In this document: positions 1 to 7,185 of the stretch, in pieces
Layout: each line of letters begins with the position of its first letter
Numbering within the stretch: the stretch's first letter is position 1
NCBI GenBank assembly: GCA_964450355.1
Contig: CAYVDH010000013.1
Location: 1-35,714 of the forward strand
From: CAYVDH01 sp964450355
GTDB taxonomy: Bacteria; Bacteroidota; Bacteroidia; NS11-12g; UBA955
DNA: 35,714 nt
Direction: 5' to 3'
Program-made: the position numbers and the translations under genes
The notes under the pieces: model-generated
Seen by the model: the letters and a program-made list of their open reading frames with translations, nothing else
Database searches by the model: none
Told to the model about the DNA's origin: nothing

Positions 1-351
1 GAATTGCTTAATTTTGGTTTAGTTAGTTGTCACAAATTACAAATTTTGTTTTTTAATTAAAAAGAACTGTTTTAAAAACGGTCGATTTATTTTAAAACTG
101 GCATTCTAAATTCTTTTTTAATATGTTAGTCTCATGAAAAATTAATATTTTAAAACCTTTTAAATAGTTTATTCTTCTGTTACATTTATTAGAAACAAAT
201 GTAACAAAAATTGCAGAATTAATTTATTGAATAAATTCAATCCATTTAGAAGATAGCTTTATAAAAATGAATATTAACATTTGAACTATTAAAAAAATCA
301 TTACACGTATTTCTTTATAATTTGTAGATTTGTAATTCAATTAATTAAAAC
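1..351. other. AT-rich intergenic stretch, no gene seen
   Basis: No open frame of convincing length or composition, no tRNA-like cloverleaf and no strong hairpin are visible. The only signal is the promoter-like octamer at 325-332 for the gene that follows, plus a lone minus-strand match (CAAATGTA, 196-203) that would point out of the window. Confidence 0.5.
325..332 (+). promoter_or_regulatory. Bacteroidota -7 element TAGATTTG
   Basis: The octamer matches TAnnTTTG, the Bacteroidota housekeeping sigma -7 box, and ends 19 bases before the ATG at 352. No clear -33 TTTG is visible upstream. Confidence 0.5.
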
Positions 352-966
352 ATGATAAAAAACACTTTTTATAATTTCATTTCATATTTTATACCAGGCA
401 TGATTTTGGTCATTCTTGGTCATTATTTTTTCCAATTATTGTTCATGGAATTTAACAATCCCATGATTTCTTTTGTTATTTTTTCAGGTGCATCCATTTT
501 ATTTGGTTTAATAATACATACCATATCAAACTGGCTTTCTAGCTTCTATTGGTATCAATTTTTAATGATGCCAAAATTAAATTTAACAGTAACAAATAAC
601 AATGAAATTAGTACTTTAATCAATGAAATTAATCAAATCAAAAACTCCAACTTGTCACCTGAAGAATTAGTGGAAGAGGCACACAATGAGCTTGAATACA
701 TCAATAAAGTAGAAGATGTAAACAGGCATAACGACCTTTTCAACTTGGCTATGAATACCTTTACGGTGGTCTTAATTTTAATTGTATTCACTTTCGTGTT
801 TTTCATTGCCAATTCTAGTAATTTTCAAGGAATAATTAATTTTATTTTACTTTATTTCATCATCATTATTCTTTTGATAAAAATGGTAAAATTCAACAGA
901 ATCAATATGTTGACTAAATTATTAAAAACATACCTAATAAAACTTAAACACGATTCAAATACATAA
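352..966 (+). CDS. Four-helix membrane protein of unknown function
   Basis: The 204-residue protein has two hydrophobic segments near the N-terminus (about residues 9-31 and 38-62) and two near the C-terminus (about 136-154 and 158-179). Between them is a polar, Glu/Asn-rich stretch of about 70 residues that should be helical. Both ends are predicted to lie on the same side of the membrane. There is no cleavable signal peptide. A Pro-Gly pair (P15-G16) sits inside the first helix. I do not recognise the family and can assign no function. A promoter-like octamer lies 19 bases upstream, and the gene appears to be a single-gene unit. The translation looks genuinely coding, with long alternating hydrophobic and charged blocks. 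Confidence 0.7.
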   Translation: MIKNTFYNFISYFIPGMILVILGHYFFQLLFMEFNNPMISFVIFSGASILFGLIIHTISNWLSSFYWYQFLMMPKLNLTVTNNNEISTLINEINQIKNSNLSPEELVEEAHNELEYINKVEDVNRHNDLFNLAMNTFTVVLILIVFTFVFFIANSSNFQGIINFILLYFIIIILLIKMVKFNRINMLTKLLKTYLIKLKHDSNT

Positions 967-1076
967 GCTAGTTTAATATTGTATTAACATGAGCTGTAAT
1001 TTTAGTAGTATGAAATCCTATTCTTAGTGATGATTTAAACTTTAGACTTAAAATAAACAATTCAATTAAAAAAGAT

Positions 1077-1084
1077 TAGCTTTG
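1077..1084 (+). promoter_or_regulatory. Bacteroidota -7 element TAGCTTTG
   Basis: The octamer matches TAnnTTTG and ends 14 bases before the ATG at 1099, which implies a very short 5' leader. Confidence 0.55.
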
Positions 1085-1098
1085 TATTAGGGTTCTTT

Positions 1099-2073
1099 AT
1101 GATGAAACAATGTATTTTTATTCTTTTATGCTTTTCTTCACTTAATCTTGTTTCAGGGCAATCTTTGAGCCCTAAAACTAAAAGATTAGTTTATAAAATA
1201 GCAAAATACAACGTTCTTACCAGTCAAGGAGTTGGAGAAGCAGGAACTGAAACTAACCAATGGAAGAGATACCTCCAACTCAAAAAACTTTCTACTGATA
1301 CAGAATTAATAAGCCTAACTAACCACAAAAATGCCGTAGTTAGAGGTTATGCATTTATGGCTTTATCAGCAAGAAACTACCCTAAATTAGTCCAAATATT
1401 AATTTCTCATTTAAAAGATACAACAAGATTTCTAATTTTTCATGGATGTTTGATTCATGACATAATGGTTGGTGATTTTTTCATTTATCAATTAGCCCCA
1501 TACAGATCCAATTTAAATTCTTTTAAATTAACAAAGCATGAAAGCAATGTAATTGACAGCATCATTATTTTTGATAAAGACATCATACTTGATTGTAAAA
1601 CAGAATTGTTATACAAACTCAACAAAGAAGAAAAATATTACCATAGAGTGCGAGAAATGGTAATAGAAGATAATAATTATGTTGCTCTTATTGCTTTGTC
1701 TAAATATCAAAAACAAGAAGACAAAGAACTAATTATTCAAGGGCTTATGTCAGATAACTCAGACTTTATAATTACAAGTCTTCAGTGTGTCATTAATTTT
1801 CCTGACAGTACATTCTTTGTGTATCTAAAAAACTTACACAGCATTGAAATGATGAAAAAGGATAATATTGATGTTCATCAATTAAAATCATTATACAATG
1901 CTATAGTTCAATATAAAAACAAACACACCATTGAACTTATAGATTTGACCTTAAATACATTAACAGGTTATGCCCTAAGGAAACACAATGAATGCCTATT
2001 GACTGCATTTGATAATTATCCTGATGTTTATTACAATGAAATCATTGAAAAAATAAAACGTATCCATGATTAA
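1099..2073 (+). CDS. Secreted HEAT-like repeat protein, unknown function
   Basis: The 324-residue protein begins with a signal peptide (residues 1 to about 21, ending ...LVSGQ), so it should be exported to the periplasm or surface. The mature part is mostly alpha-helical. It contains HEAT-like pairs, for example around residues 75-105, where an 'AVVRGYAFMAL'-type helix is followed by a second helix, and again around 190-225. No catalytic motif is visible, so a scaffold or binding role is more likely than an enzyme. The start could equally be the second Met codon at 1102. It is preceded by its own promoter-like element and followed by about 670 bases without a confident gene. The exact family is not recognised. 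Confidence 0.72.
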   Translation: MMKQCIFILLCFSSLNLVSGQSLSPKTKRLVYKIAKYNVLTSQGVGEAGTETNQWKRYLQLKKLSTDTELISLTNHKNAVVRGYAFMALSARNYPKLVQILISHLKDTTRFLIFHGCLIHDIMVGDFFIYQLAPYRSNLNSFKLTKHESNVIDSIIIFDKDIILDCKTELLYKLNKEEKYYHRVREMVIEDNNYVALIALSKYQKQEDKELIIQGLMSDNSDFIITSLQCVINFPDSTFFVYLKNLHSIEMMKKDNIDVHQLKSLYNAIVQYKNKHTIELIDLTLNTLTGYALRKHNECLLTAFDNYPDVYYNEIIEKIKRIHD

Positions 2074-2330
2074 TTCTCATCATTGAAATCCCCTTTTTGT
2101 TGCGATAACTAAGTGTTTCTTCCAATCAATTTATGTTCAATTAAACCTACTCCATAAATATTTTGTATCAACTCCTTTAGTTAAATTAAAAAGGGCATTA
2201 TTCCAGTATGCATAAGTATTTTGATTTGAAACCCAACTTCTTTGAGTTTTTAAAATCAGGAGAAAAAAGCATTTATGAATATTTGGAAAAGTAATCAAAT
2301 CAATCTCCATATTGTTTTTAGGTTATTTTT

Positions 2331-2361
2331 TTGTCGCAAATATTTACTAAATTTGCGACAA
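2331..2361. repeat. Perfect 11-bp inverted repeat overlapping a -7 element
   Basis: The arms TTGTCGCAAAT (2331-2341) and ATTTGCGACAA (2351-2361) are exact reverse complements around a 9-base loop. A promoter-like TAAATTTG (2348-2355) overlaps the loop and right arm. The repeat could be an operator for a dimeric regulator or a small hairpin. It has no T-run of the kind expected for a terminator on the plus strand. Confidence 0.55.
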
Positions 2362-2374
2362 GAATAAAGCGTAA

Positions 2375-2479
2375 AAATTAGACTTTGACGAACTCATAAA
2401 CCGTTTGACAGAATTACAAAAACGAATAAACGAAATCTTAACGGACAAAAAAGAACGAGGCATATCAAGGGTTTTCTGA
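2375..2479 (+). pseudogene. Short coiled-coil-like gene remnant
   Basis: A 34-codon frame ending at TGA 2477-2479 encodes a Leu/Glu/Lys-rich amphipathic helix (LINRLTELQKRINEIL). It follows the promoter-like octamer at 2348-2355 but has no usable start codon and a stop immediately upstream. It looks like the degraded beginning of a lost gene. Its identity is unknown, and chance cannot be excluded at this length. Confidence 0.25.
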
Positions 2480-2735
2480 AATGGCGGGGAAACAGCTTCG
2501 ATTGAAAGTTAGTGCAATTAATCCGCCACTTCACAAAGCCCCTAACCGTTCAAAATGTCTAAAAACTAACAAAAAATGTTAGATTTGAGTAAAACAAATG
2601 GACAAGGGTCTAAAAAACTTTTCAATTTTTCTATTTTCATAGCTTGGGATTGAATTTATTAAAGAAATGGAATGAGTCAATATCATTGCTTTACACTTAG
2701 AAAACAAGAACTAAAAAATTAACTAAAATAAATTG

Positions 2736-2743
2736 TAAATTTG
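2736..2743 (+). promoter_or_regulatory. Bacteroidota -7 element TAAATTTG
   Basis: The octamer ends 4 bases before the ATG at 2748, so the transcript of the zeta-like gene would be leaderless or nearly so. It shares TAAATTTGCGA with the element inside the hairpin at 2348. Confidence 0.55.
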
Positions 2744-2747
2744 CGAT

Positions 2748-3332
2748 ATGGATGACAAAACACTTTACATCATCGCAGGTTGCAATGGCGCAGGAAAAAC
2801 AACTGCCTCATTCACGATTTTGCCTGAGATTTTAGATTGTAAAGAGTTTGTAAATGCTGACGAAATTGCAAAAGGTTTGTCGCCTTTTTAACCAGAAAAA
2901 GTTGCGTTTGAAGCTGGTAGAATTATGTTAAATCGAATTGACGAGCTTTTAAGAGATAATAAAAGTTTTGCATTTGAAACAACTTTATCAACCAAAAGTT
3001 ATAAAAGCAAAATCAAGGAAGCGAAAAATAAAGGTTATCGAGTGACCTTATTATTCTTTTGGCTCCAAAACGTTGAATTAGCAAAAGAACGAGTTAAAAT
3101 TAGGGTTTTAGAAGGAGGGCACAATATCGAAACTGAAATTATAGAAAGAAGATATGTTAGAGGAATTAAAAACTTGTTCGACATTTATCTTCCAATTGTT
3201 GACGGAGCGTTTATTTTTGACAATTCTGAAACACATCACGAATTGATTGCAGACAAACAAATAGACAATTCACTTAATATTGTAAACACAGATAAGATTA
3301 ATCTTTTAAAAAATTACCATGACATCAACTGA
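2748..3332 (+). pseudogene. Zeta-toxin-like P-loop kinase gene, broken by an in-frame stop
   Basis: Read through the stop, this is a 194-residue protein of the zeta-toxin/AAA_33-like kinase family. The P-loop GCNGAGKTT lies at residues 11-19. It is followed by the NADEIAKGLSPF region and FAFETTLS, and later by RV..RV..GGH..., IERRYVRGIKNL and a FDNSE-type end, all in family order. A TAA at 2889-2891 interrupts the frame right after SPF, where homologues as I recall them carry Asn or Gln before Pro-Glu. A CAA-to-TAA transition would explain it. Restart at the ATG at 2925 gives 135 residues without the P-loop, so no active kinase is expected. The rest of the frame is undamaged, which points to a recent mutation or a sequencing error. 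A small ORF overlaps its 3' end. Confidence 0.8.
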
Positions 3333-3471
3333 AAAACATATTGAAGAAAAAAACAAAATACTTAAGGGACTTGAAAAAGTGCATGATAAACTATTAGAGT
3401 TCAAGAAAATGAAAAATAGCGAACTCGTTATTTTGCTTGATAACAAAATAGTTAAAGTAAAACCTGAGTAA
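3319..3471 (+). CDS. Small partner ORF of the zeta-like kinase (possible antitoxin)
   Basis: This is a 50-residue protein starting at ATG 3319 and overlapping the end of the zeta-like frame by 14 bases, so translational coupling is likely. It has a long charged helix rich in Lys/Glu in the first half. The C-terminus is a compact Val/Ile-rich strand motif (SELVILLDNKIVKVKPE) like that of small proteins found beside zeta-like kinases in many bacteria. From position and pattern I infer an antitoxin or accessory protein. No DNA-binding motif is visible. It is intact although its partner is broken, as expected if loss of the toxin frees the antitoxin from selection only later. Confidence 0.6.
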   Translation: MTSTEKHIEEKNKILKGLEKVHDKLLEFKKMKNSELVILLDNKIVKVKPE

Positions 3472-3581
3472 AATTATATTTTAAAAAAAAGTTATAACAG
3501 TGAACTACTAGAAAGGCTTAGTTTATGATTGTATTTGGAAAAATTGTATTTATTTTATAGTTTTACATCTTATTACAATTG

Positions 3582-3625
3582 CGGCTAATGTCCCGCCCTT
3601 CGGGTAAGTGCAGACCGTTATGCGC
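3582..3625 (+). repeat. Cassette-boundary palindrome A (attC-like)
   Basis: This GC-richer patch in AT-rich DNA has a left arm GCGGCTAAT at 3582-3590, a central CCCG/CGGG hairpin, and a right core CCG|TTATGC ending near 3623. The bases G+TTATGCGC at 3617-3625 are exactly complementary to the left arm of palindrome B (5034-5042), more than 1.4 kb away. This is expected if position 3618 is the first base of a cassette whose own recombination site is palindrome B. The match to the classical integron core GTTRRRY is imperfect. Confidence 0.5.
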
Positions 3626-5162
3626 AAGCGTTAAAATCAGAATCTAATATTGGAAACTGTTAACCAATTCTAAGTTTTAATGGCAAAAGGAATTTTAAAT
3701 AAGGAAGAAATAAGACAAAAGTACCAAGATCTCGTTAATGGGAAGTTTACCCTTCAACAGCGAGGGTTTGAGTTTGAAAAATTAATTTTTTCATTACTAT
3801 ACAATGAAAATTTAGAGCCAAAAGCAAGTTATAAACCTAAAGGTGAACAAATAGATGGCTCATTCTTTTGGCAAGGTCAAACATTTTTGTTAGAAGCAAA
3901 ATGGGTAAGCGACCCTTTACCTGTTTCAAGTATTTATTCATTTAAAGGAAAATTGGATGGAAAGTTTCATACAACTTCTGGTGTTTTTATTTCAGTAAAC
4001 GGGTATAGTAATGATGTTGAAGACGCTTTAAAATTTGGCAAGTCTTTAAACATTCTATTATTTGATGAGAATGATACACCATTAATCTTTAATGGAGATG
4101 TGACTTTTTTGGAAGTATTAAAATTTAAACTTCGTGAAGCAGGCGATACAGGCAGTTTGAAAGTACCATACAAATTAAAAGAAAGAGCAGAGGAAATATC
4201 TAAAGCAAATCCAGAAATACTTATGATGGATCAACTTTATGCTGAACAGCGTGAAATAGCCCCTAAAAAGGGAATTCTAATTGACGATCTGTTAGTTTTT
4301 GTAGAAGGACAAACAGATATTCCAATCATTAAAAATTTAATTGACCAAATAAAAAAATATTATTCACTTTCTTATAAAATTGAGGTTTTAAATGGTGCTA
4401 ATAATATCCGTCAATTACCTTCTCTCTTAAATATTTATGGAGATTACAGAAAAACTAAAGCAGTTATTGTTGTATTAGATAATGACCAAGAATCAAGGCA
4501 AATGGAAGGCGTTATCAAGAATGTAGTTGAGCAATTTCAAAAATCATCAATATCAATAAGACCAATCTTTTTGTACATTAATGAAAGTTTAAAAGAAAAA
4601 CTTTCTGAAAACATGTTAACTATTGACGAATTAAGGAATGAATTGATTTTCGAAAGATTGGAAACTTTCATTCAACAAATAGCAGAAGACTATTATGACC
4701 CAGAGACTTCTATTCCATTAGAAGCGCTACAAAATTCATTAGCAAACCTTGAATGGGACTTTGAAAGGGGTATAATTGAAGGAACCGAAGAATATAATAA
4801 CGGGCATCCCTTTGAGATTAATTCATTAGAAGAATTGGTAGAGCATTTAAATGAAGAAATGGTTCAGGCTATGCAGGGTGAAATGCCCACAGAATGGTTA
4901 AAAGAACAAGAATATTTAGATTACAATATTGAGGTTAGAGAATATTTATTTGATAACTATTTAGATGATATTAAGAAAATGGGTTGGAATGAAAACGATT
5001 TATAAAACCAAAAAACATAACGGACAAACGCCAGCGCATAACAGCACCTCACGCGCAAGTGGCAGTTAATCTTAAATTCAAGCTTTTTCTTTTCATCAAA
5101 TTTTTTCTTATATTTGAAGTGCGACGCTTCGGAAACGACACCTGCGTTTAGCGGCAAAACCG
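3618..5162 (+). mobile_element. Putative gene cassette carrying the REase-TOPRIM gene
   Basis: The boundaries are inferred from terminal complementarity. The cassette starts TTATGCGC just after G3617 and ends at G5162. Its left arm GCGCATAAC at 5034-5042 is the exact reverse complement of G3617-C3625. One gene fills it, oriented towards the palindrome at its 3' end, as in integron cassettes. No integrase or attI is in the window. Confidence 0.5.
3680..5005 (+). CDS. PD-(D/E)xK-like nuclease fused to a TOPRIM-like domain (candidate defence protein)
   Basis: The 441-residue soluble protein appears to have two nuclease-type modules. Residues about 25-145 resemble the Mrr-like restriction endonuclease fold: an early acidic helix (RGFEFEKLI, E31/E33), then QIDG with D59 and LLEAK with E72 and K74, the D...ExK catalytic pattern. 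Residues about 200-300 resemble a TOPRIM domain as in OLD-family nucleases: VEGQTD (E209, D213), NG at 238-239 and VVLDND (D267, D269). The C-terminal 140 residues are acidic and helical without a recognised motif. No ATPase or methylase partner is adjacent, so it would act alone or with a host factor. It is the only gene in a putative cassette, and the next gene in the same orientation follows the palindrome. Function against phage or plasmid DNA is an inference. The domain calls are by motif only. Confidence 0.72.
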   Translation: MAKGILNKEEIRQKYQDLVNGKFTLQQRGFEFEKLIFSLLYNENLEPKASYKPKGEQIDGSFFWQGQTFLLEAKWVSDPLPVSSIYSFKGKLDGKFHTTSGVFISVNGYSNDVEDALKFGKSLNILLFDENDTPLIFNGDVTFLEVLKFKLREAGDTGSLKVPYKLKERAEEISKANPEILMMDQLYAEQREIAPKKGILIDDLLVFVEGQTDIPIIKNLIDQIKKYYSLSYKIEVLNGANNIRQLPSLLNIYGDYRKTKAVIVVLDNDQESRQMEGVIKNVVEQFQKSSISIRPIFLYINESLKEKLSENMLTIDELRNELIFERLETFIQQIAEDYYDPETSIPLEALQNSLANLEWDFERGIIEGTEEYNNGHPFEINSLEELVEHLNEEMVQAMQGEMPTEWLKEQEYLDYNIEVREYLFDNYLDDIKKMGWNENDL

Positions 5163-5170
5163 TTATAGGC
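5034..5170 (+). repeat. Cassette-boundary palindrome B (attC-like)
   Basis: The left arm GCGCATAAC lies at 5034-5042 and the right core CCG|TTATAGGC at 5160-5170, with roughly symmetric GC-rich inner arms around 5045-5065 and 5140-5160. A small hairpin GAAGTG-CGA-CGCTTC lies at 5116-5130. The outer arms do not pair perfectly with each other. Instead, the left arm pairs with the start of the upstream cassette and the right core pairs with palindrome C. That pattern is diagnostic of sites assembled by G|TT-type cassette insertion. Confidence 0.55.
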
Positions 5171-6644
5171 TTTTTATGAGACACCAAACATACATATTCA
5201 TACTGCTTTTTATTGGATTTTCAAGTTTGACATATGGTCAAAATTTGTTTCCATATAGACAAGGCGAAAGATGGGGGTATTGTGACAGCACAAAAAAGAT
5301 TGTTATTTCGCCAAAGTATCAATCAGCAGAAATATTTTCGCGTTGCAACATCGCTACTGTTAAACTTAATGACAAATATGGATTTATCAACAAATCAGGA
5401 AAAGAAATAACAGAAATAAAATACGACCGTTGGGGGTTCTTCTGGTATAATCATACTTATGTTTGGCTCAACAACAAAGTTGGAGTTATAGACACTAATG
5501 GGAGAGAGATTATTCCTATTGCTTTTGACGACATTTCTTTTACAAATGAAATAATTGGAGTAAAACTAAATGAAAAATGGGGGTTCTTTAGTTTCAATGG
5601 TAAGGAAATTACAAAACCAAAATTTCAAGAAGTTAAAACACAATCCTATCTTCTGACAGCAGTAAAAATTAAAGGAAAATGGGGATTTATAGATTCGATA
5701 GGAAAAGTAAAAATAAAACCAAAGTTTGAGGAGGTAAAAGGATTTTCAAGTCAAGGTTTAACTGCAGTAAAGAAAAATGAAAAATGGGGTTTTATTAATT
5801 TTAGAGGACAGTTAGTAATCCAGTACCTTTACAATCAAGTGAAAGGATTTCAAGATGAAGGATGCTGGGTAGAGCAGAACTCAAAGTGGAGTTTGATAAA
5901 TGCTAAAGGAGAAACAATTATCCCTTTTGACTATGATGAAATAAGCTATTTCAAAGAGGATTTAGCGTATGTGAAGAAAAATGACAAGTATGGCTTCATA
6001 GACAAGAATGGGAAAACAATTATCCCGTTCAGCTTCTATAAAGCATTTGAATTTAGTGAAGGGCTTGCTGAAGTTTGCTACTCACAAGACAGTTGCGGTT
6101 TTATTAACAAAGAAGGGAAAACTGTAATTCCATTTCAGTACCGTATTAACTTTGGAGGAGAATTTAACGAAGGTTTAGCGGAAGTAAGAATAGGCGACAA
6201 ATATGGATTTATTAATTCAAAAGGTGTTATTATAGTGCCAATTAGATTCAACACTCCTTATGACTACAACTCATTTGGCAATGGAGTTGGAATGCTACTT
6301 TTACTTAAAAATGAAAATGAAAATGAGACAGGCTTTAATAAGCGAAAGTTTTATTTTGACAAAAACGGAACCCTCTTTTATGACAACTAAGAATCTGATT
6401 ATAGAAGAAAAACAGCCTATAATAGCAGTAACTACTGCACAACTATGTTAAATTCCAAAACATTTAATTTAAAAAATAAAATCAACTTCAACACTGGTTT
6501 TATATGGCAATTAAATTTCTAATGTCAGTATTTTAAAAATTATATTTGTTTTAAACCTCTTATTTACCCTCAACACCCACCCCTACTCAGGCGCAAGCGC
6601 AGCCCGAGACCGATGGATGCCCGGCTTAGGGCAGGTGCGCAACG
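5163..6644 (+). mobile_element. Putative gene cassette carrying the WG-repeat gene
   Basis: The cassette begins TTATAGGC right after G5162. Its own palindrome C begins GCCTATAAT (6415-6423), which is complementary to 5162-5170 at 8 of 9 positions. The gene inside starts only 5 bases after this proposed boundary sequence and is oriented towards its palindrome. It therefore has no obvious promoter of its own and may depend on upstream transcription. Confidence 0.48.
5176..6390 (+). CDS. Secreted WG-repeat protein
   Basis: The 404-residue protein has a signal peptide (residues 1 to about 21, ending TYGQ) and about ten WG beta repeats of 35-40 residues. Each is marked by a core such as KWGFID, KYGFIN or KVGVID followed by a G-K-x-I-I-x-P turn. 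WG repeats are found in exported Bacteroidota proteins and are thought to form beta-propeller-like or open solenoid surfaces. The ligand is unknown. No lipobox, T9SS domain or membrane anchor is visible at the C-terminus. The gene fills the second cassette of the array, with its ATG 5 bases after the boundary core. A function in interaction or surface binding is inferred from the family only. Confidence 0.85.
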   Translation: MRHQTYIFILLFIGFSSLTYGQNLFPYRQGERWGYCDSTKKIVISPKYQSAEIFSRCNIATVKLNDKYGFINKSGKEITEIKYDRWGFFWYNHTYVWLNNKVGVIDTNGREIIPIAFDDISFTNEIIGVKLNEKWGFFSFNGKEITKPKFQEVKTQSYLLTAVKIKGKWGFIDSIGKVKIKPKFEEVKGFSSQGLTAVKKNEKWGFINFRGQLVIQYLYNQVKGFQDEGCWVEQNSKWSLINAKGETIIPFDYDEISYFKEDLAYVKKNDKYGFIDKNGKTIIPFSFYKAFEFSEGLAEVCYSQDSCGFINKEGKTVIPFQYRINFGGEFNEGLAEVRIGDKYGFINSKGVIIVPIRFNTPYDYNSFGNGVGMLLLLKNENENETGFNKRKFYFDKNGTLFYDN

Positions 6645-6650
6645 TTAGTG
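6415..6650 (+). repeat. Cassette-boundary palindrome C (attC-like, long) and right end of array
   Basis: The left arm GCCTATAAT (6415-6423) is followed by a perfect 6-bp hairpin (GCAGTA/TACTGC, 6425-6438). After an AT-rich middle comes a GC-rich right part (about 6590-6650) ending in AACG|TTAGTG. At about 235 bases it is longer than sites A and B. No later sequence complementary to TTAGTGGAG was found nearby, so this seems to be the last site before ordinary chromosome. Confidence 0.42.
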
Positions 6651-6798
6651 GAGCACGGAAGCGAAGCGGACCCAAAAGGGCGAGGATTTGCTGCCCAAAT
6701 TAATTATGAAATAAATCCTTAAAAAACCTTTATAAATTTTAGTTTTTTATAATGCAATTTCTTGCTCTTATTTTGAAGTAGATCTTAATGATTGTTTG
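6651..6798. other. Intergenic junction between cassette region and core genes
   Basis: The first 50 bases are unusually GC-rich and contain a CCC...GGG-type inverted patch. The rest is AT-rich. No gene or clear terminator is seen. Confidence 0.4.
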
Positions 6799-7170
6799 TT
6801 AGATTTTATCTTGTTGCTTGACTTTATTCCATACTTTGTCTTTGTATTTTAAATACACAAAATAAGCATAACAGCCTATGCCAACTACAAATGGATACAT
6901 GCTTACATGTTTGGTAGGCAAGTCATAAAACTCAGCCAACATCCATTGGGCATTGGCTAATATCCACATCAACACCGATAAATTAGGCAACAATTTTAGT
7001 TTATCCTTTCTGTGTATAACAACGATGATGATTGCAACTATAATGGTAGGAATAGCCATGAGCAAGCCAAAGAATCGCCAAGTCATTAACCAACACAAAT
7101 CCTTAAACAACCAAAGTGGTATGTGGATGTTTTCTAAAAACTCAATGTGTCGATTTTTAGAATCTTCCAT
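6799..7170 (-). CDS. Small multi-pass membrane protein, unknown function
   Basis: The 123-residue protein has an amphipathic N-terminal stretch that contains HIPLW. About four hydrophobic segments follow (about 16-30, 32-52, 62-78 and 90-107), and the C-terminus is Lys-rich and should be cytoplasmic. I believe it is a conserved Bacteroidota hypothetical but cannot name a family. It lies 15 bases downstream of the deoxynucleoside kinase on the same strand and is probably co-transcribed with it from the promoter at 7832-7839. A link to nucleotide metabolism is not implied by the sequence. Confidence 0.7.
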   Translation of the reverse strand: MEDSKNRHIEFLENIHIPLWLFKDLCWLMTWRFFGLLMAIPTIIVAIIIVVIHRKDKLKLLPNLSVLMWILANAQWMLAEFYDLPTKHVSMYPFVVGIGCYAYFVYLKYKDKVWNKVKQQDKI

Positions 7171-7185
7171 CTTTTATCAAATGGA

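Larger units (their letters stand above)
2074..2747. other. Gene-poor, decayed accessory region
   Basis: There is no intact gene. Several short fragments have protein-like composition but no proper start: a plus-strand 28-codon frame at 2208-2294, an overlapping minus-strand 57-codon frame at 2137-2310, and the remnant at 2375-2479. A perfect 11-bp inverted repeat lies at 2331-2361. An imperfect palindromic patch at about 2478-2556 has TGGCGG/CCGCCA arms and a CTAACCGTT end, and resembles a worn copy of the cassette-boundary sites seen further right. Confidence 0.45.

Noticed and set aside
2137..2310. Minus-strand 57-codon frame with Trp/Tyr-rich translation, and an overlapping plus-strand 28-codon frame at 2208-2294.
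   Set aside because: Both have plausible composition but they overlap on opposite strands, lack a promoter and match no family I know. At most one can be real, and either may be a remnant.
4957..5187. Minus-strand open frame across palindrome B.
   Set aside because: It runs antisense over the end of the nuclease gene and the palindrome, and has no coding-like features. It is a shadow.
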